Assembly: GCF_002007115.1 (NCBI RefSeq)
Contig: NZ_MVAD01000004.1
Span: forward strand, 372,001-436,000
Direction: 5' to 3'
Length of the DNA: 64,000 bases
From: Massilia sp. KIM
GTDB lineage: Bacteria > Pseudomonadota > Gammaproteobacteria > Burkholderiales > Burkholderiaceae_D
The notes beneath the pieces are model-generated. The model did not search any database and was not told the origin of the DNA. It saw only the letters and a program-made list of their open reading frames with translations. The translations under genes and the position numbers were made by a program. Positions 57,536 to 64,000 of this stretch are shown piece after piece. How positions within the stretch are numbered: position 1 is the first letter of the stretch; each line of letters opens with the position of its first letter.

Positions 57536-58732
57536 ATGCGAACCCCGATCCGTTCCCGCACCCTGCCCAAGCTCCCCACGCTGCGCACCCTGGCGCTGGC
57601 CTGCGCCGGCGCCGGCCTGCTGGCCTGCACCTCCCTGCGGCCGGAAATTTCGCCATCCGCCGCGCCAACCGACGCGCCGACGGCCGCCGCCGACGCCTAC
57701 CTGGCCGGCCGCAACCACCACCTGGCGCGCCGCTACGACGAGGCGCGCGCCGCCTACCAGGCCGCGCTGCGAGCCGACCCGCAGCACGTGGACGCCCGCA
57801 ATGGCCTGGCCACCCTGCACGCCGAGCAGCGCGACTTCGCCGCCGCGGTGCGCATCTGGCGCGAACTGACCGCCTCGCTGAACATGGCCTCCGGGCCGGG
57901 CAAGGCCTATTTGTTCGGCAACCTGGGCCACGCCTACTTCCTGAGCGGCGACTACGACCAGGCCCTGGTAGCCCTGGAAAAGGCCTGCCTGCTCGATCCG
58001 CTCAACCACCGCTCCTGGCAGCTGCTGGGCGAGACCCTGGGCAAGCTGGGCCAGGAAGGGCGCGCCGCGCAGATGCTGCGCCAGGCCGAGGCCTTGCGCC
58101 GGCACGACCTGCGCGCCGACCTGGCGGCGGTGGGCGGCAGGACCCCGGTGGCGGCGATCCGGCGGGCGGCGGACCGCCAGGCCGAGGCCCCGCGCGAGGA
58201 AAGGGAGTGGCTGCAGGCCGAGCTGCACCCGGACGAGGGCGGCCTGCTGGAACTGAGACGCGGCAAGGACACGCCCGCGCCGGCGCCCGAACCGCTCGCG
58301 CCGGACACGCCGGCGCCGCTCGAGCATGCCGGCGTGGCGCGCCTGGAGATCCGCAACGGCAACGGCGTCACCGGCATGGCGCGCGCGCTCGCGCGACAGC
58401 TCGGCCAGCAGGAGGTCTCCGGGCTGAAGGTGACGCGGCTGTCGAACCACAAGGGCTTCGCGGTGCGGCGCACCCGCATCGACTACGAAGCGGCCTTCCG
58501 CGCGCAGGCCGAGCGCCTGGCCGAACGGATCGACGAGGTGCAGTTGCGCGAGGTAAGCGACTGCGCTCCGGCCAACCTGCGGCTGGTGCTGGGACGCGAC
58601 CTGCCGCGTCGCGGCCTGGTGCTGCGGCCGCTGGATGACGCGGCGCCGGCGGCGCCTGCAGTGGGAACGGCGAGCTCGGCCGCTGCCCGCGACACGCCCG
58701 CCTTGCCCGCTGGCGCAGGCAAGGCAGGCTAA
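57536..58732 (+). CDS. TPR and LytR_C domain lipoprotein of the Tad locus (TadD-like)
   Basis: A 398-residue lipoprotein. The signal peptide ends LLACTS, a probable lipobox. TPR-type repeats follow (HLARRYDEARAAYQAALRAD and SGDYDQALVALEKACLLDPL). A low-complexity linker leads to a C-terminal LytR_C domain, LEIRNGNGVTGMARALARQL with GLKVTRLSNHKGFAVRRT. TPR lipoproteins (TadD) stabilise the Tad secretin; the LytR_C domain suggests cell-wall contact. ATG 57536 was chosen with GGAG six bases upstream; ATG 57524 is possible. TadE, TadF and TadG are not in the window. Confidence 0.8.
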   Translation: MRTPIRSRTLPKLPTLRTLALACAGAGLLACTSLRPEISPSAAPTDAPTAAADAYLAGRNHHLARRYDEARAAYQAALRADPQHVDARNGLATLHAEQRDFAAAVRIWRELTASLNMASGPGKAYLFGNLGHAYFLSGDYDQALVALEKACLLDPLNHRSWQLLGETLGKLGQEGRAAQMLRQAEALRRHDLRADLAAVGGRTPVAAIRRAADRQAEAPREEREWLQAELHPDEGGLLELRRGKDTPAPAPEPLAPDTPAPLEHAGVARLEIRNGNGVTGMARALARQLGQQEVSGLKVTRLSNHKGFAVRRTRIDYEAAFRAQAERLAERIDEVQLREVSDCAPANLRLVLGRDLPRRGLVLRPLDDAAPAAPAVGTASSAAARDTPALPAGAGKAG

Positions 58733-58748
58733 GCGCTGCCTTGCCTGC
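58715..58748. terminator. Strong hairpin at the end of the Tad operon
   Basis: GCAGGCAAGGCAG (58715-58727) and CTGCCTTGCCTGC (58736-58748) are perfect complements with an 8-base loop that contains the stop codon of the last Tad gene. There is no T run on either side, so it may protect mRNA ends or end transcription weakly between the convergent genes. Confidence 0.45.
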
Positions 58749-58774
58749 CTGCTGCGGCGAGTCCTGTTAGCAGC

Positions 58775-59539
58775 TCATTTCCAGTTGATCTTGCCCAGCC
58801 CGCTGGCATTGGCGTTGCGCTTGGCCGGGTTGCCCAGCACGGTGGCCGAACCGAGGCCGCTCAGGCGCACGTCCGCCGCCTGGCTGGCGCGCACCGTGGC
58901 GCCGCCCAGGCCGGTCAGGTCGAGGTCGACGGATTCGGCCTGCAGGTCCCTGGCTTCGAGGCTGCCGACGCCGCCCAGTCTGGCCTGCAGCGTGCGGGTC
59001 TGGCCCTGGACCGTCATGCGGCCGGCGCCGCGCATGTCGAGGTCGACCCGTTCGGCGCGCACGCCGTTGATGGTCATCGCGCCGACCCCGCCCAGGCGGG
59101 CGTCGATCCGGCGAAAGCCGCCGTCGACGGTGACCGCGCCCGCGCCGTCGAGGGCCAGCTTGACGGCCTCGCCCGAGAACCCGCTGACGGTGGAGCTGCC
59201 CACGCCGCTCGAGGAAAACTCGGCCAGGTTCGGCACCGTCAGTTCGGCGCGCAGCCTGTGCTCCATGTCGCCCTTGCGGGTGTTGAAGGATTCGGTGCCG
59301 ATTTCCAGGGTATCGCCACGCTGGGCGGTGGTGATGCGTCCGACGTAGCGGCGGTCGCCGCTGAGCACCAGCGAAGGGGTCGCGCCCTGGCGCAGGACCA
59401 GGTCGACCACGCCGCCCAGCCTGACCTTGTTGACCCTGGCGTCGACGCTGCGGTTTTCACGCACGGCCTCCTCGGCGAAGGCGGCGCTGGCGCCGAAGGT
59501 GAGGGCGGCGGCGACGGCGGCGGTCAGCAGTGTTTGCAT
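58775..59539 (-). CDS. GIN-domain (DUF2807) exported protein
   Basis: A 254-residue protein with signal peptide MQTLLTAAVAAALTFGASAA ending at AFA. The mature part is one GIN domain, a right-handed beta-helix-like fold of repeated 'V.G...' turns (LALDGAGAVTVDGGFRRIDA, DMRGAGRMTVQGQTRTLQA, LTGLGGATVRASQAADV). These proteins are periplasmic or surface-bound and of unknown function, sometimes called head GIN adhesins. It stands alone between the convergent Tad operon and the GH16 gene. Confidence 0.85.
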   Translation of the reverse strand: MQTLLTAAVAAALTFGASAAFAEEAVRENRSVDARVNKVRLGGVVDLVLRQGATPSLVLSGDRRYVGRITTAQRGDTLEIGTESFNTRKGDMEHRLRAELTVPNLAEFSSSGVGSSTVSGFSGEAVKLALDGAGAVTVDGGFRRIDARLGGVGAMTINGVRAERVDLDMRGAGRMTVQGQTRTLQARLGGVGSLEARDLQAESVDLDLTGLGGATVRASQAADVRLSGLGSATVLGNPAKRNANASGLGKINWK

Positions 59540-59665
59540 GGTGGTTCTCCGGGAAAGGTGTCGATGATGCCAGACTAAGCCAGCTTCCCGGATCTGCCTG
59601 CCGGATTGCGACGGACTGCAGGATCGGCGGTGCGGACCGCAGGAAACCGGCCCTGTCGGGACGGC

Positions 59666-60493
59666 TCAGCCGCCCGGCGCCGTCTTGCGGTAGACCCGCA
59701 CGTAGTCCACCAGCATCTGCTGCGGCAGCACGGTGCTGCTGTCCGGATAACCCGGCCAATAGCCCCCCACCGCCAGGTTGAGCAGGATGAAGAAGGGATG
59801 CTCGAACACCCAGTCCCCGTTCACCAGCCCGGGTTTCGCGGTGTGGTAGTGGATGCCGTCGCGGTACCAGCGGATTTCACCCGGCTCCCATTCGACCGCG
59901 AACACATGGAAGTCGTCGGCGTAGGCGCCCTGGTCCAGCTTCGAGGGCTGTCCATAGGCCTTCTCGCCCGAGTAGCCCGGACCGTGCAGGGTGCCGTGGA
60001 CCGTGGACGGTTCCTTGCCGATGTTCTCCATGATGTCGATCTCGCCCGAGCGCGGCCAGCCGACCTTGCCGATGTCGGCGCCCAGCATCCAGAACGCCGG
60101 CCAGATGCCCTGGCCTTTCGGCAGCTTGATGCGCGCCTCGAAGCGTCCGTGCATGCGCTCGTACAGGCCGGCCGTCTTCAGGCGCGCCGAGGTGTACTCG
60201 CGGTTCTCGTAGCGCTCCCTGCGCGCTTCGATCACCAGCATGCCGCCGCTCACGCGCACGTTCTCCGGCCGCCCGGTGTAGTACTGCATCTCGTTGTTGC
60301 CCCAGCCGTGGCCGCCGGTTTCGGCCACCCACTTGCCGCGGTCGAGGGTGTCGCCGTCGAATTCGTCGCTCCAGTCGAGGGTCCAGCCGGCGGCGGGGTC
60401 GAAGCCGGCGGGCGCGCTCCGGGTGGCGCATCCCGCGCACAGGGTGAGGGCGGCGAAGGCGGCCAGTGCGGCCAGTCTGGTGGTGAAGGGCAT
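59666..60493 (-). CDS. Glycoside hydrolase family 16 (probable endo-beta-1,3-glucanase) lipoprotein
   Basis: A 275-residue enzyme. The signal peptide ends in a lipobox-like LCAGC (Cys22). The GH16 catalytic motif EIDIMENIG gives Glu151 (nucleophile), Asp153 and Glu156 (acid/base); the beta-bulge IDIME form is that of laminarinases and lichenases. Other family marks are DEFDGDTLDRGKW, GNNEMQYYT and HPFFILLNLAVGG. It should cut beta-1,3- or mixed beta-glucans at the cell surface. ATG 60493 has GGAG five bases upstream. It is 17 bases downstream of the deacetylase-like gene and in the same operon, under the LacI-type operator at 61405. Confidence 0.92.
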   Translation of the reverse strand: MPFTTRLAALAAFAALTLCAGCATRSAPAGFDPAAGWTLDWSDEFDGDTLDRGKWVAETGGHGWGNNEMQYYTGRPENVRVSGGMLVIEARRERYENREYTSARLKTAGLYERMHGRFEARIKLPKGQGIWPAFWMLGADIGKVGWPRSGEIDIMENIGKEPSTVHGTLHGPGYSGEKAYGQPSKLDQGAYADDFHVFAVEWEPGEIRWYRDGIHYHTAKPGLVNGDWVFEHPFFILLNLAVGGYWPGYPDSSTVLPQQMLVDYVRVYRKTAPGG

Positions 60494-60510
60494 GGGGTCT
60501 CCAGTGGCCG

Positions 60511-61383
60511 TCAGCGCGCGGCAGGCTGGCGCGCCTGCTCCTGCTTGACGTGCTTCATGATGTTGAGAAAAGTGTCGGTCCAGTACTCGTCCTTGTGCGC
60601 GACCAGGTAGCGCAGCAGTTCCTGGTGGGCCTCGGCCGACACGCTCAGGTAGTCGCCGCCGATGCCGTGGAAGGTGAAGGCGACCATGGTGCCGCGTGCG
60701 CCGGCCTGGCGCACCAGTTCGATCAGCTCCTTGCCGCTGGAGCCCACCGGCGCCACCACCGGCACCGCATACGGGTCGAAGCCGGCCATGCTCGAGGCCA
60801 CGCGCTCGCCGCCGCCGGCCTTGATCGCGACGAAGGCCGTGCGCAGCGCCGCGACGTAATCGCGGCCGGCCGCCCTGGTGTCGCCGCAAGGCGCGGTATA
60901 GGTGCGCTCGCGCCGGCCGTCGAGCGCTTCCAGCATGGTGTTGCCGAGCAGGACCTGGTCGCGCATCTGTTCCGGCGTGGTGGTGTCGAGGTTGCGGTGG
61001 GCCTGCACCCAGGCCCGGTCCGCGATGGATGCCGAGCACTGGTGGAACAGGCTGTGGTTGCCCAGTTCGTGTCCGCGCTGCGCCGCCGCGCGCCATTCGC
61101 CCATGCGCTGGGCGACCGCCGGATTCGAGAGCTGCAGGTAGAAGCTGCCCTTGAGCCCATGGCGGTCGAGGGCGGGAATCGCGTGGTCGAGCTGGGAATC
61201 GAGGGCGTCGTCGTAGGCCAGGCTGACGGCGGCGCGGGCGCCGCCCGGCCAGCGGAAGGCGCCGTCCTGGGCCAGCGCGGCTTCAGCCGCGAACACGCCG
61301 GCGACCAAGGCGGCGCAGGCCGCGAACAGCCGCGCGGACCGGCGTGCAGGCGGCCGGAAAGAGGGAAGGGCAGGGCGTTCCAC
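60511..61383 (-). CDS. Exported polysaccharide deacetylase-like protein
   Basis: A 290-residue protein with a signal peptide (LFAACAALVAGVFAAEAALA). The NodB-type motifs are SLAYDDALDSQLDHA (Asp58, Asp59) and HELGNHSLFH (His112 and His116 as metal ligands, with His107 nearby). The C-terminal half contains TAPCGDT and FTFHGIGGDYLSVS, the His of which is catalytic in this family. It probably removes acetyl or similar groups from a glycan taken up by this locus. It is the first gene after the divergent promoter region, with GH16 after it. Confidence 0.85.
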   Translation of the reverse strand: MERPALPSFRPPARRSARLFAACAALVAGVFAAEAALAQDGAFRWPGGARAAVSLAYDDALDSQLDHAIPALDRHGLKGSFYLQLSNPAVAQRMGEWRAAAQRGHELGNHSLFHQCSASIADRAWVQAHRNLDTTTPEQMRDQVLLGNTMLEALDGRRERTYTAPCGDTRAAGRDYVAALRTAFVAIKAGGGERVASSMAGFDPYAVPVVAPVGSSGKELIELVRQAGARGTMVAFTFHGIGGDYLSVSAEAHQELLRYLVAHKDEYWTDTFLNIMKHVKQEQARQPAAR

Positions 61384-61404
61384 GGAGCGGTTTCTCCCGG
61401 TGAG

Positions 61405-61422
61405 TTTGGAAACGTTACCAAA
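61405..61422 (-). promoter_or_regulatory. LacI-family operator, deacetylase/GH16 side
   Basis: TTTGGAAACGTTACCAAA is an 18-base palindrome with two mismatched pairs, centred on AACGTT, the central CG-type step of LacI-family sites. It lies at about +5 to +22 of the promoter below, a position for repression, and 22 bases before the deacetylase gene start. Confidence 0.75.
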
Positions 61423-61433
61423 AAGACAAGCCG

Positions 61434-61463
61434 ACTATAGCACCTTGGAAAAAACAGTGTCAA
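61434..61463 (-). promoter_or_regulatory. Sigma-70 promoter of the deacetylase/GH16 operon
   Basis: On the minus strand TTGACA (61458-61463) and TATAGT (61434-61439) are separated by 18 bases (or CTATAG at 17). This is close to consensus; transcription would start near 61427. Confidence 0.8.
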
Positions 61464-61573
61464 CAAGACGCTGCGCGCCGCATCACCAGGGGCGTCGCCC
61501 TGGATGCAGCGGCAGGCCGGCACGGTGTTGCAAAACTGCCGCATATCGACCCATATCTATATGGAATATTCCG

Positions 61574-61602
61574 TTGACAATTTTTTTTGCTAACCCTAAT
61601 AT
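61574..61602 (+). promoter_or_regulatory. Sigma-70 promoter of the TonB receptor gene
   Basis: TTGACA (61574-61579) and TAATAT (61597-61602) are separated by exactly 17 bases. Transcription would start near 61609, just before the operator. Confidence 0.82.
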
Positions 61603-61614
61603 TCAAACAACTCA

Positions 61615-61632
61615 CATGGAAACGTTTCCATG
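61615..61632 (+). promoter_or_regulatory. LacI-family operator, TonB receptor side
   Basis: CATGGAAACGTTTCCATG is a perfect 18-base palindrome with the GGAAACGTTTCC core. It covers about +6 to +23 of the promoter, so a bound LacI-type repressor would block the receptor gene. Confidence 0.82.
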
Positions 61633-61958
61633 ACCGGATGAAGTTCTCTCTCGACGCATCGGCGAGGACAGATGAAACAGCGCAGCGCATCACCCGATCC
61701 GCAAACCAGCGAGGACCTCGGCCCCGGCCGCAGGTCCTCGCTGCGCCGCTTGCAGGCCGGGGTTTCGCGCACATGGAACCCGGCGCCGCCGGGCTTGCCG
61801 GCAGGGTCCGGCGCACGACGTAGGCAAGGAGGTGTCCGGGTCCAGGGATAGGCGATGTGGCGGTCGGAGCGAGGCGCGTGGCGCCTTCGGCTGGTAGTGG
61901 AGACGAGTGACAAGACCGTGGTTGGGTGACGGTCATATTTACAATAACAGGAGAGCAC

Positions 61959-64000
61959 ATGTATTACCCCAAGGCGAAACAGACACTGATGAGCCTGGCA
62001 GTAGCCAGCGCCTGCGCGGCCTATCTGCCGGCATCCGCCCAGGACCAGGCGGCATCCTCGAGCAGCGCATCGACGACCCCGACCAGCGCGGCTTCCCAGG
62101 CCACCGACACCGCCAGCGCCCCCGGCCTGTCGCCCGGCGGCACCACCCAGACCGTGGTCGTCACCGGCCTGCGCGCATCGCTGGAATCCTCGCTGAACCT
62201 CAAGCGCAATGCGCAAGGCTTCGTCGACGGCATCGTGGCCGAAGACATCGGTAAGTTCCCCGACACCAACCTGGCCGAATCGCTGCAGCGCATCTCGGGC
62301 GTGTCGATCGACCGCAGCATCGGCGAAGGCTCCAAGGTCACCGTGCGCGGCGTCGGCCCCGACTTCAACCTGGTGCTGCTGAACGGCCGCCAGATGCCGA
62401 CCTCCGGCCTGGGCGACCGCAACGGCCGCGCCTTCGACTTCGCCAACCTGGCCTCGGAATCGGTCTCGCAGATCCAGGTGTACAAGTCGGCCCGCGCCGA
62501 AACCCCGACCGGCGGCATCGGCGCCACCATCAACATCATCACCCCGCGTCCGCTCTCGCGTCCCGGCCTGCAGGCCAGCGTCGGCGTCAAGGGCGTGTAC
62601 GACAAGTCCGCCCTGAACCTGCCCGACGACGTCAGGCGCGGCGACAACGTGACCCCGGAAATCTCGGGCATCTATTCGAACACCTCGGCCGACGGCCGCT
62701 TCGGCATCGCGATCACCGGCAGCTACCAGGAACGCAACCTGGGCTTCAACCAGGCTTCGGTGGGCAACGGCTGGAAAGGCCCGTTCCGCGGCGACGAGAA
62801 CAACTGGGGCACCATTCCCCAGCCGGGCACCCCGGGCTCGGAGCTGATCACCAACCGTCCGAAGCCGGGCGACGTCTACCAGGTCCCGCAGAACCTGAAC
62901 TACAGCCTGAACGGCGTGCAGCGCCAGCGCACCAACGGCCAGGTGGTGTTCCAGTTCGCCCCGACCAAGGCGCTGACCACCACCCTCGACTACACCTACT
63001 CGGAAAACAAGGTCCAGACCCGTCGCAACGACGTCTCGGCCTGGTTCAACTTCGGCCCCTCGTCGAGCTCCTGGACCGACGGCCCGGTCGCCAGCCCGCT
63101 GGTGTACACCGAGCTGATCCCGGCCGGCAACAGCGACATCGCCATGGGCGCGGCGGACTTCGCCACCAAGAACGAGAACAAGTCGCTCGGCTTCAACGCG
63201 GCCTGGAAGGTCAACAGCGACGTCCGCCTCGAGTTCGACATCCACCACTCGACCGCCGAATCGACCCCGGACAGCCCCTACGGTTCGAGCAACACCCTGG
63301 GCACCGCGAGCTTCAGCCGCGGCGACACCTCGGTCGACTTCACCCAGGAATTCCCGGTCCTGAGCATCAAGGGCGCCGACTTCGCGCGCGCCCCGCAGCA
63401 GGTCACCGGCTCGGTGTTCGAGAACGGCTACATGAAGACTGAGATCGACCAGGTCCAGACCCACGGCAGCTGGAAGATGCTCGAAGCGTCCGAGCTGAAG
63501 TTCGGCCTGGCGGCGACCAAGGTCGACTACCGCTCGGCCTTCTCGGTGCAGCAGCGCGACACCTGGACCGGCGCCACCAGCCCGGCCGACTACCCGGCCA
63601 GCGCCTTCCACCGCGAGACCCTGCGCAAGTACTTCGACAACCTGAGCGGCAGCGGCAACCCGAACCTGTTCAACCAGTTCAACACCTTCGACTTCGAAGA
63701 AGTGCGCAACCTGGCGATCAAGGCCACCGGCCGCCCCGACCTGTACACGCCGAAGACCACCTACGACACCGACCGCCGCACGGAAGAGAAGTCGAAGAGC
63801 CTGTACCTTCAGTTCAACACCGACTGGGATACCCGCTTCCCGCTGCACACCTCGATCGGCGTGCGCTACGAGAAGACCGACGTCACCTCGACCGCGCTGG
63901 TGCCGACCCCGCTGGCGATCACCTGGGTTTCGCAGAACGAGCTGCCGATCAAGTTCGGCGACGCCGGCTTCACCACCCTCAAGGGCAAGTACAACCACGT
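61959..64000 (+). CDS. TonB-dependent receptor, 3' truncated by window edge
   Basis: About 680 residues are visible and the frame runs off the window. A signal peptide (LMSLAVASACAAYLPASAQ) is followed by a Ser/Thr/Ala-rich linker, the TonB box-like QTVVVTGL and the plug domain: AEDIGKFPDTNLAESLQRIS, then VTVRGVGPDFNLVLLNGRQM and ATINIITPRPL. Beta-barrel strands follow. The type (TIGR01782-like) is common in carbohydrate uptake. ATG 61959 is preceded by AGGAGAG. With GH16 and the deacetylase-like protein across the divergent promoters it probably imports beta-glucan fragments, released at the surface, into the periplasm. Confidence 0.93.
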   Translation, partial: MYYPKAKQTLMSLAVASACAAYLPASAQDQAASSSSASTTPTSAASQATDTASAPGLSPGGTTQTVVVTGLRASLESSLNLKRNAQGFVDGIVAEDIGKFPDTNLAESLQRISGVSIDRSIGEGSKVTVRGVGPDFNLVLLNGRQMPTSGLGDRNGRAFDFANLASESVSQIQVYKSARAETPTGGIGATINIITPRPLSRPGLQASVGVKGVYDKSALNLPDDVRRGDNVTPEISGIYSNTSADGRFGIAITGSYQERNLGFNQASVGNGWKGPFRGDENNWGTIPQPGTPGSELITNRPKPGDVYQVPQNLNYSLNGVQRQRTNGQVVFQFAPTKALTTTLDYTYSENKVQTRRNDVSAWFNFGPSSSSWTDGPVASPLVYTELIPAGNSDIAMGAADFATKNENKSLGFNAAWKVNSDVRLEFDIHHSTAESTPDSPYGSSNTLGTASFSRGDTSVDFTQEFPVLSIKGADFARAPQQVTGSVFENGYMKTEIDQVQTHGSWKMLEASELKFGLAATKVDYRSAFSVQQRDTWTGATSPADYPASAFHRETLRKYFDNLSGSGNPNLFNQFNTFDFEEVRNLAIKATGRPDLYTPKTTYDTDRRTEEKSKSLYLQFNTDWDTRFPLHTSIGVRYEKTDVTSTALVPTPLAITWVSQNELPIKFGDAGFTTLKGKYNH

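Larger units (their letters stand above)
61384..61958. promoter_or_regulatory. Divergent regulatory region and long leader of the TonB receptor gene
   Basis: No gene is supported in this 575-base stretch. Two divergent sigma-70 promoters, each followed at +5 to +23 by a LacI-type operator, occupy 61405-61632 (listed separately). Bases 61633-61958 would be the untranslated leader of the TonB receptor mRNA, over 320 bases long. It contains a stem CGAGGACCT/AGGTCCTCG (61710-61718 with 61732-61740) and GC-rich inverted repeats near 61780-61815, but no T run. Confidence 0.6.

Noticed and set aside
54209..58450. 1413-codon open frame on the minus strand across the Tad genes
   Set aside because: Composition is His/Gln/Ala/Gly-rich with no domain sense; it is the antisense shadow of cpaF, tadB, tadC and the TPR gene, caused by high GC at third positions.
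61596..63998. 800-codon minus-strand frame opposite the TonB receptor
   Set aside because: The plus strand encodes an obvious TonB-dependent receptor with signal peptide, plug and ribosome-binding site; the minus frame is Gly/Arg/Val-rich noise and crosses the promoter and operator.
1..64000. CRISPR arrays, insertion sequences, prophage or tRNA genes
   Set aside because: No regularly spaced repeats, transposase or phage motifs, or cloverleaf sequences ending in CCA-type acceptors were noticed on either strand.

Overview
The window is GC-rich, densely coded DNA whose gene content points to a betaproteobacterium of the Burkholderiales, most likely Oxalobacteraceae (Massilia/Telluria/Duganella type). 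The basis is a complete-looking exosortase A (XrtA/PEP-CTERM) exopolysaccharide locus, a fused IcmF mutase, a fused indolepyruvate oxidoreductase, a Tad/Flp pilus locus and a large TonB-dependent receptor with a GH16 glucanase. No rRNA, tRNA, transposase or CRISPR array was seen. The assignment rests on gene families and base composition only; no database search was possible.

Layout. 2-2401: 3' part of a large exported-looking protein, open at the window edge. 2499-22711 (minus): a 16-gene exopolysaccharide operon with many 1-13 base overlaps, reading from 22711 down: chain-length protein, tyrosine kinase, outer-membrane beta-barrel, ATPase, polysaccharide deacetylase, FemAB-like protein, glycosyltransferase, exosortase A fused to EpsI, glycosyltransferase, asparagine-synthase-like amidotransferase, five more glycosyltransferases and a Wzx-type flippase. 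Divergent from it (plus) are a trypsin-like protease and the Wza-like export lipoprotein. 24745-27628: an HPr-rel-A cassette (small Cys-containing exported-looking protein, PqqD-like protein, HprK-related kinase A, nucleotidyltransferase). 27849-28847: a PEP-CTERM protein behind a near-consensus sigma-54 promoter. 29061-34756: nitroreductase-like protein, ThiF/E1-like enzyme, FeeM-type N-acyl amino acid synthase and the PrsT TPR lipoprotein. 34985-36756: small conserved gene, MoaD/ThiS-like protein and an Asp-box beta-propeller. 36811-45049: IcmF, indolepyruvate oxidoreductase and a LysR regulator. 45168-47499: HD-GYP and GGDEF proteins. 47845-58732: Tad/Flp pilus locus. 58775-64000: GIN-domain protein, then a probable beta-glucan utilisation locus (GH16, polysaccharide deacetylase-like protein, TonB receptor) with divergent promoters that each carry a LacI-type operator.

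How the parts fit. The left 35 kb is one envelope programme: EPS synthesis, flipping and export, exosortase A that processes PEP-CTERM proteins, PrsT, and a FeeM-type N-acyl amino acid synthase, a family already reported to be linked to PEP-CTERM systems. The sigma-54 site before the PEP-CTERM gene fits PrsK/PrsR control, but prsK, prsR, the initiating sugar transferase and a polymerase are not in the window. The central part is branched-chain/aromatic amino acid catabolism, with a LiuR-like palindrome upstream of icmF. The right part is surface attachment (Tad pilus, cyclic-di-GMP enzymes) and glycan uptake. The least understood parts are the HPr-rel-A cassette with its candidate client protein, and the FeeM/ThiF/nitroreductase group.
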